The notes below the pieces were generated by a model. That model was given only the letters and a program-made list of their open reading frames with translations, was not told the origin of the DNA and searched no databases. Of a stretch of DNA of 54,966 nt, positions 12,848 to 19,894 are shown piece by piece (the stretch's first letter is position 1; each line of letters starts with the position of its first letter). The position numbers and the translations under genes were made by a program. Source of the stretch: a virus. The stretch lies in the IMG/VR virus record IMGVR_UViG_3300020156_000036, positions 1 to 54,966 of that record. One strand, 5' to 3'.

Positions 12848-13114
12848 TTATTTCGGAGCCAGCTGTTGTACCAGGGTATGCAAGGTGCCAAGTACACCAC
12901 GCAGAATCTTCTTTTGTGTTTCTGACAAGCCTCGGTCACCAGGCTCCGTGGTCGTCTCATAGGTCGTAAAACGATGGCCGCAGTTGGCGCACTCGCGTCG
13001 ACGCCGCACGTAAGTGTCCTGAGGCCGACTGTCTACCGTAGAGCCTTTACGAGCACCACACTTAGCACAAGGTACTCCGACTGAGGTTCCACGTGGCCGA
13101 AAATGATCTGCCAT
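12848..13114 (-). CDS. NrdR-like zinc-ribbon protein without ATP-cone
   Basis: 88 residues. A four-cysteine ribbon CAKCG...CANCG (about residues 16-45) is followed by HRFTTYE, and the segment between, with DSRPQDTYVRRRREC, is almost the classic zinc-ribbon signature of NrdR, the repressor of ribonucleotide reductase genes. The ATP-cone that makes up the rest of NrdR is missing and is replaced by a short helix (ETQKKILRGVLGTLHTLVQQ). No ribonucleotide reductase gene is seen here, so a target in host nucleotide metabolism is an attractive inference. Confidence 0.75.
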   Translation of the reverse strand: MADHFRPRGTSVGVPCAKCGARKGSTVDSRPQDTYVRRRRECANCGHRFTTYETTTEPGDRGLSETQKKILRGVLGTLHTLVQQLAPK

Positions 13115-13120
13115 TAGGAT

Positions 13121-13396
13121 TCAGGACTCGCTCCTGATGATGCGACGGAACCTGTCAGGCTCAGCGAACTCGTCGTAAGGCCGCTGGTACTGCTCACGCG
13201 GATGCGGCCACAGGTGCTCATATGTGGCGAGCTGCTGGCCCTTTTGGACGTGAGGCCGGTTGCCCTTCCACTTGAGGTCCGAGTTTCGAAGACTGGTGAT
13301 CTCGAGGAGGCGGTAAATGCCGCCTCGTTTGTGGCGGTAAAGCTCGCCAGGCTCGTTGAGCGCTTCAGCCTCAGAAAGGAGGGACGAGGTCATCAT
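13121..13396 (-). CDS. DUF1653-like small protein
   Basis: 91 residues from ATG 13396 (a second ATG follows at 13393), just after the stop of gene 13401. It contains LYRHKRGGIYRLLEI followed by a central basic turn and an EHLWPHPREQYQRPYDEF stretch. That Y-R-H-x-x-G-x-x-Y...R-P-x-x-x-F pattern is typical of DUF1653 proteins. Function of the family is unknown. Confidence 0.7.
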   Translation of the reverse strand: MMTSSLLSEAEALNEPGELYRHKRGGIYRLLEITSLRNSDLKWKGNRPHVQKGQQLATYEHLWPHPREQYQRPYDEFAEPDRFRRIIRSES

Positions 13397-13400
13397 CGTT

Positions 13401-13544
13401 TTACCGCTCAATGAAGCTTATGAAGATTTCTACAGGACCGATGATCATCCACCAGTTCTGCCAGCTTTTGCCAGCATCCAGTTGCCAGTCAAACGGTCTG
13501 ATGAACAAGCCGATTTCCAGATGCAGCGGGTTAGGGATATCCAT
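13401..13544 (-). CDS. Tiny hypothetical protein, 47 aa
   Basis: ATG 13544 overlaps the stop of the upstream gene (TGATG) and has GGAGACAAAAGTG as ribosome-binding region. Hydrophobic and Trp-rich: begins MDIPNPLHLEIGLFIRPFDW, later WWMIIGPVEIFISFIER. It could be a peripheral membrane peptide. Function unknown. Confidence 0.6.
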   Translation of the reverse strand: MDIPNPLHLEIGLFIRPFDWQLDAGKSWQNWWMIIGPVEIFISFIER

Positions 13545-13798
13545 CACTTTTGTCTCCAGCGTTCAAACTCAGCACGAGCTTCGGCTTCGGTGAATGGTTC
13601 CGTGATCTGACGGTTAGGGTTTCCGTCGACGTAACCCACGACCTTGTAGTTCACGTCCCAGTGAAGGTCGAGTGAGTCTTCATCCTCGCCAGTCCAACAC
13701 ATGACATGCCAGCGATCGCCCTCGGCTTGCTTATGTAGCTCAAAGAGCTGAAACTGACCTGAGATGTCAGTGTGTTGGTGAGAGTCTATCAGAGCCAT
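13544..13798 (-). CDS. Hypothetical protein, 84 aa
   Basis: Begins MALIDSHQHTDISGQFQLFE and ends in an acidic helix (FTEAEARAEFERWRQK). The middle (WHVMCWTGEDEDSLDLHWDV) is beta-like and acidic. TGATG coupling to the next gene. No family recognised. Confidence 0.65.
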   Translation of the reverse strand: MALIDSHQHTDISGQFQLFELHKQAEGDRWHVMCWTGEDEDSLDLHWDVNYKVVGYVDGNPNRQITEPFTEAEARAEFERWRQK

Positions 13799-13807
13799 GG
13801 CCGTTTC

Positions 13808-14200
13808 CTACAAGTCGAAATAGATATCGTCCTCGGTGCGTTCGACCAAGGAGCCGCCAGTGCGTTGACTGGTGTTGTCGCGAATAATCCATTTACCGTT
13901 ATCATAGGCAACAAGTCGACCATGATAATAACCCTCGTTAACTCCGGGTTCCGAGTTGTAACGCACCTTGTCGCCAACACGTAAAGGACGCTTGGTTACC
14001 TTCGCATCGAGAGGAGCGCGGAGCTCAGTATAACGGCTCACGTCGCTGAGATAGACTTCTGCGCCATACATTGGCTCAACGACAAGCCTGTCACCCTTGA
14101 TCTCAGTGACTCGGGCCTCGATCTGAATAATGTCGTTGACTCTGACCTTGTAGGTGTCGCCGACCACACCGGGGTGCGATTTATCTTGATGCAAAGTCAT
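13808..14200 (-). CDS. Hypothetical beta-rich protein, 130 aa
   Basis: Pattern of short strands with repeated G-D-x-V/L (VNDIIQIEARVTEIKGDRLV, then LRVGDKVRYNSEPG, then GRLVAYDNGKWIIRDN). It suggests two SH3-like beta-barrel units in tandem. Such folds often bind nucleic acid or protein. No named family is recognised. Confidence 0.65.
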   Translation of the reverse strand: MTLHQDKSHPGVVGDTYKVRVNDIIQIEARVTEIKGDRLVVEPMYGAEVYLSDVSRYTELRAPLDAKVTKRPLRVGDKVRYNSEPGVNEGYYHGRLVAYDNGKWIIRDNTSQRTGGSLVERTEDDIYFDL

Positions 14201-14201
14201 G

Positions 14202-14543
14202 TTAACCTACTAAGTGATTGGGCGGGCGGGGAATGAAACCGCTAACCGGTCGCCAGATGTGTAGGCAATACGGATGGCAGTTGATGTGCTCAGCTTCAGG
14301 GACATGGAGCTGCATACAGGTGTCGCTAGGCTCAAAGAAGCAGCGTTTCACCCACTCCATCTCTTCCCACGTAGGGCAACGGGTTTGGCAGGAGACAGAA
14401 ACGTGTTCCCAGCCTTCATCCGTCGAGGCGATTACCCTAAGGCGATCAGACTGCCAGGCTTTGAGCCCTAGCATATTTGGAATGGGTCTCCACAGAGACC
14501 TAGCGCTCATACCGGCGGCCATGATTGGGATTTCTCTCAACAT
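14202..14543 (-). CDS. DUF7694-like hypothetical protein, 113 aa
   Basis: The pattern EHVSVSCQTRCPTWEEMEWV...FFEPSDTCMQLHVP...LHIWRP recurs in many phage genomes as a conserved protein of unknown function. Start is either ATG 14543, six bases after the -10 box with no ribosome-binding site (leaderless), or ATG 14522, which has a weak GAGAGA upstream. A run of five prolines and asparagines marks the C-terminus. Confidence 0.75.
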   Translation of the reverse strand: MLREIPIMAAGMSARSLWRPIPNMLGLKAWQSDRLRVIASTDEGWEHVSVSCQTRCPTWEEMEWVKRCFFEPSDTCMQLHVPEAEHINCHPYCLHIWRPVSGFIPRPPNHLVG

Positions 14544-14549
14544 GTGGTC

Positions 14550-14579
14550 AGTATATCACGTCTAGAAGACAACGTGTAA
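14550..14579 (-). promoter_or_regulatory. Promoter of gene 14202, probably leaderless
   Basis: Minus strand: TTACAC (14579-14574), 18-bp spacer, TATACT (14555-14550). The first ATG is at 14543, where transcription would be expected to start. Confidence 0.6.
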
Positions 14580-14582
14580 CGG

Positions 14583-14620
14583 CAAAACGAAAACGGCCGG
14601 CCCATCGCTGAGCCGGCCGT
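14583..14620 (-). terminator. Intrinsic terminator after the acidic lipoprotein gene
   Basis: Minus strand: CGGCCGGC (14619-14612) pairs with GCCGGCCG (14101+ range 14594-14601 arm) and is followed by TTTTCGTTTT. A strong GC-rich stem with a T-tract directly after gene 14648-14908. Confidence 0.85.
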
Positions 14621-14647
14621 CCAGTCTGTGGAGACTGTGTTCAGCGA

Positions 14648-14908
14648 CTACTCGTCGCCGTCGCCGTCGCCGTCGTCGCCCAGCTCGCCATCGTCGCCGT
14701 CGTCGTCGCCCAGCTCGCCGTCGTCGCCCTGGTCGGTGTCGTCCACGGTGTCGGCCACCTGGGCCTGGTCTTCCGCCGGGGTGCCGCCGCCCGAGGTCGG
14801 TTCGTCCGCGCCGTCGTCGATCGTGGTGAGGCCATGGCCCTGGTCGCTGTTCATCATCAGGCAGGCGGCCAGCAGGCCGAACGCCAGCATTCCGTGGAGA
14901 TGCTTCAT
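14648..14908 (-). CDS. Small acidic putative lipoprotein
   Basis: 86 residues from ATG 14908. The N-terminus MKHLHGMLAFGLLAACLMMN has a short basic region, a hydrophobic core and a LAAC lipobox (Cys about residue 16), so export and lipid attachment are likely. The mature part is extremely acidic, with repeated GDDGELGDD-type units toward the end. It is flanked by its own promoter and a strong terminator, so it is a single-gene transcript. Possible roles are surface masking, superinfection exclusion or cation binding; none is proven. Confidence 0.75.
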   Translation of the reverse strand: MKHLHGMLAFGLLAACLMMNSDQGHGLTTIDDGADEPTSGGGTPAEDQAQVADTVDDTDQGDDGELGDDDGDDGELGDDGDGDGDE

Positions 14909-14936
14909 CGTCGTTGTTCCCTTGAGGGTGGTTGAA

Positions 14937-14986
14937 CCGGAGTCGCTCCGGAGATTTGATAGTATCACGACGATTTTGGGAGGTAA
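14937..14986 (-). promoter_or_regulatory. Promoter and leader hairpin of the lipoprotein gene
   Basis: Minus strand: TTACCT (14986-14981), 16-bp spacer, TACTAT (14964-14959). The leader hairpin CCGGAG-cga-CTCCGG lies at 14937-14951. Confidence 0.6.
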
Positions 14987-15005
14987 CTGGGCAAACGTTC
15001 GTTGC

Positions 15006-15146
15006 CTAGTTCATCTCGCTGAGCGTCTCCCGCAAAGCTTCAGCAGGGTCGGGCGAAGGCTCCTGAGTGTTCAAGAAGATAAGAACACCGATGAGGCATA
15101 ACGCTCCCAACAGTGCGGTTTGGATGATGGAAAGGGCGTGTTTCAT
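15006..15146 (-). CDS. Small single-span membrane protein, 46 aa
   Basis: Begins MKHALSIIQTALLGALCLIG and has one strong span (about residues 5-26) followed by a charged tail (EPSPDPAEALRETLSEMN). No good ribosome-binding site is visible before ATG 15146; the upstream sequence CACCTCC looks like the reverse of one. Function unknown. Confidence 0.55.
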   Translation of the reverse strand: MKHALSIIQTALLGALCLIGVLIFLNTQEPSPDPAEALRETLSEMN

Positions 15147-15196
15147 GGAGGTGATTAGAGACTGCGAATCTTCAGCAGTACACCCTTACGGCTTGG

Positions 15197-15430
15197 TCAA
15201 TGTAGTCGACGTTGTAGTGGCCGAACCGTAATCAGGTCTGTCATAGGTTGGCAGTTCCTGAACGCGTAGAGCAAGGGCTCAGGGTCACCATTCAAGAACA
15301 CGCGAACCCACTCGATACGTCGGTTTGACGAGCAGCAGGCGTTGACGAAGAGGTTGTGTGCTTGCTGTTCATCTTTAGCAGGCATGCACTCAACGACTAC
15401 GCCGTTTCTGTCATAGGTCTGGACGTACAA
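15197..15430 (-). CDS. Hypothetical protein, 77 aa
   Basis: Start placed at TTG 15430, 1 nt after the upstream stop and 9 nt after a GGAG. A GTG at 15454 inside the previous gene is the alternative. Beta-alpha pattern: LYVQTYDRNGVVVECMPAKD, then AHNLFVNACCSS, then RIEWVRVFLNG. Ends with a basic helix. Function unknown. Confidence 0.6.
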   Translation of the reverse strand: MYVQTYDRNGVVVECMPAKDEQQAHNLFVNACCSSNRRIEWVRVFLNGDPEPLLYAFRNCQPMTDLITVRPLQRRLH

Positions 15431-15431
15431 C

Positions 15432-15629
15432 CTAGAATGCTCCTGGATTGGCACGACGACCAGCCTCAATCTTGTTCTTGATTTCAGCTTCAGTAGCCGT
15501 CAGCCCACGCTCCTGCTGGAGAGTAGACAACCGCTCCATTGCTGCCGAGATGAACCGTCGCATCTCTGCGTCAGTAAAGTGCAGCGATCCCCGCACAGTG
15601 GTGATCGAGGCGTTATTGCGGTTGCGCAT
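15432..15629 (-). CDS. Small hypothetical helical protein, 65 aa
   Basis: Begins MRNRNNASITTVRGSLHFTD with two predicted helices after (AEMRRFISAAMERLSTLQQE and ATEAEIKNKIEAG). ATG 15629 has ACGGAGACTGTC upstream. Good promoter upstream. No family recognised. Confidence 0.65.
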   Translation of the reverse strand: MRNRNNASITTVRGSLHFTDAEMRRFISAAMERLSTLQQERGLTATEAEIKNKIEAGRRANPGAF

Positions 15630-15654
15630 GACAGTCTCCGTTGAACCTAAGGAC

Positions 15655-15683
15655 AGTATATACTGCTTTCAGTTCACCATAAA
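15655..15683 (-). promoter_or_regulatory. Promoter of gene 15432
   Basis: Minus strand: TTTATG (15683-15678), 17-bp spacer, TATACT (15660-15655). The -10 sits in the palindrome CAGTATATACTG. Confidence 0.65.
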
Positions 15684-15688
15684 TAGGC

Positions 15689-17950
15689 TTAGAACGGCAC
15701 GCCGTCATCCTTGGAAATCGCTGCGGCTTGATCACCTTCGTCGTCTTGCCACGCTGTAGCGCCGCCTAGAACCTTATCGAACATCTCACGGCAGGCCTTT
15801 AGGGGCGGCAGCTCGTAACCCCAGGTTCGGACTGACTGGATTTGACCCAGATTGTCGAGTTGCTGAATGGTCATGCGCGAGCGCTTGAGCTCGCCACCAG
15901 GTACCAAGGCTGCAATCTCACGACCAAACTGGTTGTCAGCTACGCGCCGCCGCTCACCCCAGTCAGTGGCGCGCTTGATGTAAGCCTGGTAGAGGTGCTC
16001 GGTTGAAACTTTCTCAGGCCAACCCAATGTGGTGCGTGGCATGATCTCACCATCTCGCAGCCGTTCATACCAGAACCGCTGGACCGCGTCCATGGTGTGT
16101 ATCTTTTGGTCGACTAGTGCAGACGTGTTAGGGATGACTCCCACGTCCACCGTAGACAAGTCCAGGTGGAGTAGATGGTGGAGTAGACCCTCAAATCCCC
16201 CGTTCTTGAGCTGGTCCTCCATCGCTTTGAAATAGGCGCGGTTCTGTTTCTTACCTTCGCCCACATCCTGCACAAGGAATCGACGCTCGTCAAAAGCCGC
16301 TGGAACGATAAAGCCTTCGTTTGAACTGATCAGCAGCCGCATAAAGTTCTGGGTTTCGATAGAGTCCTTGCCTTTGAACTCAATGCGGTTCTTCTCAGAC
16401 GTCACCATGCCTTTAAGGCGACCAACGACTCGGGGGTCACCAGCGAAGAATGCTTCGTCAGCATGCAGCAGAAGGCAACTAGCTTGGTGGGAGTTGAACT
16501 GTCCCACGACATAGCGCGGGTCGTCCACCAAGATATAGTGCTGGGGCACCAGTGCACCGATGATCTTGCCGATGATCGTTTTACCTGTACCCTGCTTGCC
16601 ACGGAAACCGATTGATGTACCAGGCTTAATCTGAGGTTGCTGATACATCTGAGCAAACCATGCCCACAGCCAGTTGTTCAGCGACTCGTCACCCTGCGCG
16701 ACATTCTCGAACATGTGCTCCTTGAACAGTGAGAAGTCGCCATCCGGGTCAGGTTCATAGGCAAAGCCTCGCCACAGGTTGTAATCGCGCTTGATCACAC
16801 TGCCTGGTTTAAACGTAACGCCGTGGTAGGTACGACGCCGTTCCGACTTCATCCAGACATTGGGTGCTGGTTCTTCCTTGCGGCCCATCTGAACATAGCG
16901 GTTGCCGAACAGCATGCCGAAAGCCGTGGTCGACATGAACTGAATATCGACCTTGTTCGGGTGTTCCTCGTCAGGCTTTTCCCACAGCACAACTGTTTTA
17001 TCACCGACTAGGACGAGAGCGAACTGCTGGTTGTATTCAGAGACCAGGTCAAGTTGCTGCTCTTCGTAAAGCTGTGCAGTACGGACGAGGTAGATCGGGT
17101 CCAGTCCGACCGAGTCAGGGATAGTATCAGCCAGGTCCCAGCCCTCAGGCAAACCTGCTGGCAACTGCACAGTCTTTACGGTCCGAGCGCCCTCGCGCTT
17201 CAGGATTTCGCAAACTTGCGCTTGAGCCTTGTAACCAGGCTCATCGGCATCTGGCCAGAACACGACGTCTCTTCCAGCCAAGCCTGACCAGTCGACATAC
17301 TTGGCGGCTTTAGAGCCGCCTGGCCAGGTAACGACAAGGTATTCACCACCAAAGATGAGCTGAGCCGCGTCCGTCGTTTTTTCACCCTCAACAACTAGCA
17401 CAGGGGCTTCAGGGTATTCCTTCAGCAGGTTACCACGGTAAAGTGGCCTCGGTTTGACGAAACCTTTCCAGCACCAAGACTCCTTGGCAGAGTCAGCGTC
17501 GCGGCCCCAGCACATTGGCGCCAGTTCCTTGATCGTCTTGGTTCCGACGACTTTTTCAAAGCGACAGATAAAACCTACCAGTCGACCCTCAAGGTCACGG
17601 TACTCCCAGGTCTTTTCGGCCGGACCTAGTCGGGGATGGGTAAACGAGCCAGGTCTGCTGGCGTTGGCTGGTGCGAACTTCTGCGGGACCCAGTTACGAC
17701 GGGCTCTTGGCCAGAGGTCTTGGCGCTTGAGCGCGTCGATGACATCCTCTTGGCGACAGCCTGAATGACAGTGGACGAGTAGCCGTCCTCCGTTACCTTC
17801 ACTGACAGTAAGGCTGGGTCCTTTATCATTGTGAGCAGGACAGACAGTATTCCACGAGCCGTCGCCATTCTGAAACTCCTTGCCCTCGCCCAACGCATGG
17901 GCGATTGTCTCAGGTTTAATAACCTGCCCCGACTGCTGTGGTAATGCCAT
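15689..17950 (-). CDS. DNA primase-helicase
   Basis: 753 residues combining priming and unwinding at the replication fork. A zinc-binding CHC2-like N-terminus (C37, H40, C61, C65; CPAH...CHSGC) is followed by a TOPRIM core, with E188 in VLVVEGEK and D234/D236 in WPDADE. The C-terminal half is a DUF5906/SF3-type helicase, with Walker A GKQGTGKT near residue 455 and Walker B-like HADEAFFAG near residue 498. Further motifs are LISSNEGFIVPAAFDERRFL. The length and order match phage primase-polymerase/helicase fusions. It is 1 nt downstream of gene 17952, so co-transcribed. Confidence 0.92.
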   Translation of the reverse strand: MALPQQSGQVIKPETIAHALGEGKEFQNGDGSWNTVCPAHNDKGPSLTVSEGNGGRLLVHCHSGCRQEDVIDALKRQDLWPRARRNWVPQKFAPANASRPGSFTHPRLGPAEKTWEYRDLEGRLVGFICRFEKVVGTKTIKELAPMCWGRDADSAKESWCWKGFVKPRPLYRGNLLKEYPEAPVLVVEGEKTTDAAQLIFGGEYLVVTWPGGSKAAKYVDWSGLAGRDVVFWPDADEPGYKAQAQVCEILKREGARTVKTVQLPAGLPEGWDLADTIPDSVGLDPIYLVRTAQLYEEQQLDLVSEYNQQFALVLVGDKTVVLWEKPDEEHPNKVDIQFMSTTAFGMLFGNRYVQMGRKEEPAPNVWMKSERRRTYHGVTFKPGSVIKRDYNLWRGFAYEPDPDGDFSLFKEHMFENVAQGDESLNNWLWAWFAQMYQQPQIKPGTSIGFRGKQGTGKTIIGKIIGALVPQHYILVDDPRYVVGQFNSHQASCLLLHADEAFFAGDPRVVGRLKGMVTSEKNRIEFKGKDSIETQNFMRLLISSNEGFIVPAAFDERRFLVQDVGEGKKQNRAYFKAMEDQLKNGGFEGLLHHLLHLDLSTVDVGVIPNTSALVDQKIHTMDAVQRFWYERLRDGEIMPRTTLGWPEKVSTEHLYQAYIKRATDWGERRRVADNQFGREIAALVPGGELKRSRMTIQQLDNLGQIQSVRTWGYELPPLKACREMFDKVLGGATAWQDDEGDQAAAISKDDGVPF

Positions 17951-17951
17951 C

Positions 17952-18725
17952 TTACACGTTCATCGTATGATCTTCGAGCTTGTGTCGCTTGCCCGGATAG
18001 TACAGGAAACCGATATCGCCCAGTTCCGGCGCATAGTACGAGAAAATGCGCCACGGGTCTTGCTTCGTCTTGATGATGCCTTCACGAACGGCTTGGTGCA
18101 TCATATCTTTGAGTTCGGTCTCGACTGCTCGAGTCCTGCCGAACTTGATCAGTTCTTCACAGATTTGCCGCTTCTGTTTATTGAACTTGGCGATGATTTC
18201 CATGTTCTCAGGTAGGGTCATCCGGTCAAGCCGGATGGTGAACTGATCATCGTCAGCCACCTCGTTTATCGAGGTGGTTTGTTCGATGCGATCGGCGACC
18301 TGTTGTAATAGCAGCCAGAGCCAGTTCGCAGCGTCTATGCGACTGCCCATAAGGTCATCGGGCATGGGCTCAAAGTGTGGTGGTTCGATGGCCGCCGGAT
18401 TTTCCTGAGCTTGCTGCTTCCAGGTCTTATTCCAACACCTTGCGAAACCGGCAGCCTTGGCCTTTAGGCTGGTAGCGGCCGCGGTCTTGACGTTGAAGTA
18501 GGCGTAGGCGTCGAACAGGTCTTGGGTGCCAAAATGGCGAGCGAGGTCGTAAGGGCTCTGAAAGACTGTTCGACAGTTACTGCCGTATTTATCGGTGAGC
18601 AGGTCCATGGTGCGGAAAGTGCGTGCTGTCCAGCGCTGCGACTCTTCCTCATGGGCTTTCAGTTGCTTGCAGAGGAAAAGTACCCACTCGCCCTCTGGTC
18701 GTTCTTCATAGTCTGCATATTCCAC
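17952..18725 (-). CDS. Hypothetical replication-associated protein, 257 aa
   Basis: Helical protein immediately upstream of the primase-helicase. The N-terminus is acidic (MEYADYEERPEGEWVLFLCK). A central acidic/Trp region follows and the C-terminal part is KTKQDPWRIFSYYAPELGDI. That last motif recurs in 19244-19633 and 2876-3394. Its operon position suggests a role with the primase. No family named. Confidence 0.75.
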   Translation of the reverse strand: MEYADYEERPEGEWVLFLCKQLKAHEEESQRWTARTFRTMDLLTDKYGSNCRTVFQSPYDLARHFGTQDLFDAYAYFNVKTAAATSLKAKAAGFARCWNKTWKQQAQENPAAIEPPHFEPMPDDLMGSRIDAANWLWLLLQQVADRIEQTTSINEVADDDQFTIRLDRMTLPENMEIIAKFNKQKRQICEELIKFGRTRAVETELKDMMHQAVREGIIKTKQDPWRIFSYYAPELGDIGFLYYPGKRHKLEDHTMNV

Positions 18726-18727
18726 GT

Positions 18728-18779
18728 TGCAGTCTCCACGTTGATATCTGACATTACACTTTCCGGGTGTTCATGTAAA
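18728..18779 (-). promoter_or_regulatory. Promoter and leader of the primase operon
   Basis: Minus strand: TTTACA (18779-18774), 17-bp spacer, TAATGT (18756-18751), then the AACGTGGAGA leader and a second AACGTGGA just before ATG 18725. The ribosome-binding motif is therefore duplicated here. Confidence 0.7.
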
Positions 18780-18794
18780 CTTTCAGGGCGTGGA

Positions 18795-18860
18795 TTAACC
18801 CCACTGATGGTGCAGATACAACAATGGCCCCGATGCACGTGGATACACCGGAGCCATCAT
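18795..18860 (-). CDS. Candidate 21-residue micro-ORF with the recurrent leader
   Basis: ATG ATG at 18860, preceded at about 18870-18885 by AACGTGGAGACGG, the same leader used by real genes here. The product is MMAPVYPRASGPLLYLHHQW plus Gly. The coding stretch contains the hairpin GGCTCCGGTG/CGGGGCC (about 18826-18856). Either a tiny real protein or a leader peptide whose translation affects that hairpin. Weak. Confidence 0.35.
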   Translation of the reverse strand: MMAPVYPRASGPLLYLHHQWG

Positions 18861-19202
18861 TGCCGTGCGACTTCCGTCTCCACGTTCCAAGCTAATCTCG
18901 CGACCCGTGGCCGGGAGATGCTTGGCGACCAGGCCACGCAAGCGTGTCCCAGCCCCTCTGATGCGGCGGCAGATATAAGTGCCTGCCTGTTACCCCTCGG
19001 GCACGCGCTTGTTCTCCTACACACCTGATCGGCCTGCCTTGAACGCGTCCTAAGAGGCGTAACCAGCAGACGGACCTAGGCTTCGGTGAGCCCGCTATCC
19101 CTCAGACCGCTTCGGTGCCCTGGTTGCCAGCCGATCGGACCCCTTGCGCACGGGCCATGCTGACAACCCTACCGTCAAAGACGGAGTCCCGGAGCCAGGA
19201 AA
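18861..19202 (-). other. Long untranslated GC-rich region
   Basis: About 340 bp between a terminator and the micro-ORF. I see no credible gene; one open frame (near 18859-19073) lacks ATG and has an arginine-rich, random-looking product. Several hairpins are visible (for example CCGTC-aaa-GACGG near 19172) and a repeated CACCGAAGC (about 19096-19125). It may hold a structured non-coding RNA. Confidence 0.4.
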
Positions 19203-19226
19203 CCCTCCCCGCCGAAGCGAAGAGGG
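19203..19226 (-). terminator. Terminator of gene 19244 with UUCG tetraloop
   Basis: Minus strand: CCCTCTTCGC, loop TTCG, GCGGGGAGGG, a ten-pair stem with two G-U pairs, followed by TTTCCT. Ends the transcript of gene 19244-19633. Confidence 0.75.
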
Positions 19227-19243
19227 CAACCGTTGGACCAGGC

Positions 19244-19633
19244 TTACGCCGTGGCGCCGGCGGCCGGCTTCGGAGCCGCGGCGGCCGGCTTCGGAGCAGC
19301 GGCAGCGGTTTCCTTGGCGGCGCCGGCGGCGGCCGGCTTGGCGGCGGTCTCCTTGGCCGGCTTCTCCGGCTTCGGTTCCGCTTCCTTCTCGATGACGATG
19401 ATGCCCTTTTCGACCAGCTGCGGCTGGTAGAAGGACAGGATGCGCGCCGGGTCCTGGCGGGTCGTCAGCTCGGACGACTTGGTCAGGGTCTCGATCACCG
19501 TCTTGCGCTCGGCGCGCTCGCCCGGCTTGCCGTCCTTGACCGAGGCGACGACGGCGTTGGCGCAGGCCTTGATCTGCGGGCCCAGCTTGTCGTCGTCCTT
19601 GGGCAGACGCACCAGCTTGATGAAGGTCTTCAT
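19244..19633 (-). CDS. Hypothetical protein with Ala/Pro/Lys repeat tail
   Basis: 129 residues from ATG 19633 (CACGGAGAAAGACC upstream; a longer reading crosses the promoter). The N-terminal domain ends in TTRQDPARILSFYQPQLVEK, the motif shared with 17952-18725 and 2876-3394. The last 45 residues are low-complexity repeats of KPAAA/KETAA type, resembling histone-H1-like tails. It has its own promoter and a strong terminator, so it is probably made early and in quantity. DNA binding is an inference. Confidence 0.75.
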   Translation of the reverse strand: MKTFIKLVRLPKDDDKLGPQIKACANAVVASVKDGKPGERAERKTVIETLTKSSELTTRQDPARILSFYQPQLVEKGIIVIEKEAEPKPEKPAKETAAKPAAAGAAKETAAAAPKPAAAAPKPAAGATA

Positions 19634-19703
19634 GGTCTTTCTCCGTGTTGAACGCCGCTCAGTGCGGCTTGCATCGAGCAGCGTTGAATGACTCGATGAT
19701 TTG

Positions 19704-19732
19704 AATGTAGCGTGTCGCATTCATCATGTAAA
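19704..19732 (-). promoter_or_regulatory. Leftward promoter of the divergent pair
   Basis: Minus strand: TTTACA (19732-19727), 17-bp spacer, TACATT (19709-19704), driving gene 19244. Confidence 0.65.
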
Positions 19733-19834
19733 TAGGTGAAATGAACTCGACGCTTGGCCACTTACTACGTGCCATGCTCCCGTGTGTATAGAGTCTATAA
19801 GGAGTGCCTCCGGGGCATGCGTCACTCTCCGCAG

Positions 19835-19863
19835 TTTACACACGTTTCTGAGCATGCTACTCT
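19835..19863 (+). promoter_or_regulatory. Rightward promoter of the divergent pair
   Basis: TTTACA (19835-19840), 17-bp spacer, TACTCT (19858-19863), about 30 bp before GTG 19895. Probably drives the whole right-arm metabolism operon. Confidence 0.7.
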
Positions 19864-19894
19864 TGACCATCATTCAGCCTTAAAGGACACTGTT

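Noticed and set aside
18859-19073. Minus-strand frame of about 70 codons in the 18861-19202 gap
   Set aside because: No ATG, arginine-rich random-looking product, and a stop overlapping the micro-ORF start.
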